Positions 63,987 through 64,000 of a stretch of 64,000 bases of DNA are shown here, piece by piece; position 1 is the first letter of the stretch, and each line of letters begins with the position of its first letter. The DNA lies in assembly GCF_029623395.1 (NCBI RefSeq), contig NZ_JAPYKK010000001.1:62001-126000 (forward strand), written 5' to 3'. Source of the stretch: Sphingomonas echinoides. Its GTDB lineage: Bacteria; Pseudomonadota; Alphaproteobacteria; Sphingomonadales; Sphingomonadaceae. A program made the translations under genes and the position numbers. The notes under the pieces were generated by a model that worked only from the letters and a program-made list of their open reading frames with translations, did no database searches and had not been told where the DNA came from.

Positions 63987-64000
63987 ATACCGCTCGGTAT
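63987..64000. promoter_or_regulatory. Perfect palindrome, candidate TetR-family operator
   Basis: ATACCGCTCGGTAT reads the same in arms ATACCG and CGGTAT around CT, preceded by TAT. TetR-family repressors often bind ATACCG-N2-CGGTAT type sites. It is at the window end, so the regulated gene, probably a TetR regulator itself, lies beyond 64000. Confidence 0.5.

Overview
The window is high-GC alphaproteobacterial chromosome, most probably Sphingomonas or a close relative. The reasons are the protein families (globin-coupled sensors, a PEP-xxWA-CTERM-type protein, a TonB-dependent receptor in a sugar locus), the gene style (ATGA overlaps, many GTG and TTG starts) and the short GC-rich inverted repeats between genes. 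I see no rRNA, tRNA, CRISPR array, intact insertion sequence, prophage or plasmid feature. The species call is an inference.

Positions 1-17659 are mostly housekeeping. The minus strand carries TCA-cycle genes mdh-sucD-sucA (sucA cut by the window edge), zapE, a thioesterase, sdhB, a ClpP-like peptidase and an unusual alpha/beta-hydrolase-TPR protein. These are followed by katE (plus) and an AsmA-like protein (minus). The ribosomal-protein genes then run on the plus strand as rplJ-rplL and rplK-rplA, the reverse of the usual KAJL order and without rpoB, nusG or secE. Next comes sdhC-sdhD-sdhA on the minus strand. sdhB therefore lies about 10 kb from the other three succinate dehydrogenase genes.

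Positions 17877-20636 hold a tandem pair of soluble globin-coupled methyl-accepting sensors. The candidate haem-ligand histidine is kept in one and replaced by serine in the other.

Positions 20690-40585 are a plant-polysaccharide and sugar-acid locus. It holds an SDR, a GH43 glycosidase, 2-oxoglutarate-semialdehyde dehydrogenase, an AraD1-type dehydratase, a FadR-type GntR regulator, an IlvD/Edd sugar-acid dehydratase, an FHS-family sugar permease, a TonB receptor, dgoK-dgoA, a second FadR-type regulator and a Gfo/Idh aldose dehydrogenase. Together they would turn L-arabinose (or D-xylose) into 2-oxoglutarate and D-galactose into pyruvate plus glyceraldehyde-3-phosphate, feeding the TCA cycle. 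Three divergent promoter regions share a TCTGA-centred element that may be a common operator. About 3 kb with a different look (NmrA-like reductase, HxlR regulator, PEP-CTERM-type protein) interrupts the locus. A CoA-ester lyase/MaoC pair follows the dgo genes.

Positions 40608-44823 encode a tripartite drug-efflux operon. Positions 45006-49764 encode a double-domain KaiC-like ATPase, a large hybrid histidine kinase and a DUF6916-like protein. Six glycosyltransferase genes follow (49836-57162); one is a sucrose-phosphate-synthase-like enzyme fused to a HAD phosphatase. The KaiC/kinase plus glycosyltransferase region is the best candidate for something not yet described.

Positions 57320-64000 hold an Ohr-type peroxidase, an ArsB-like transporter, two MFS transporters, a LysR regulator, an EthD-domain protein and, at the very end, a perfect palindrome resembling a TetR-family operator.
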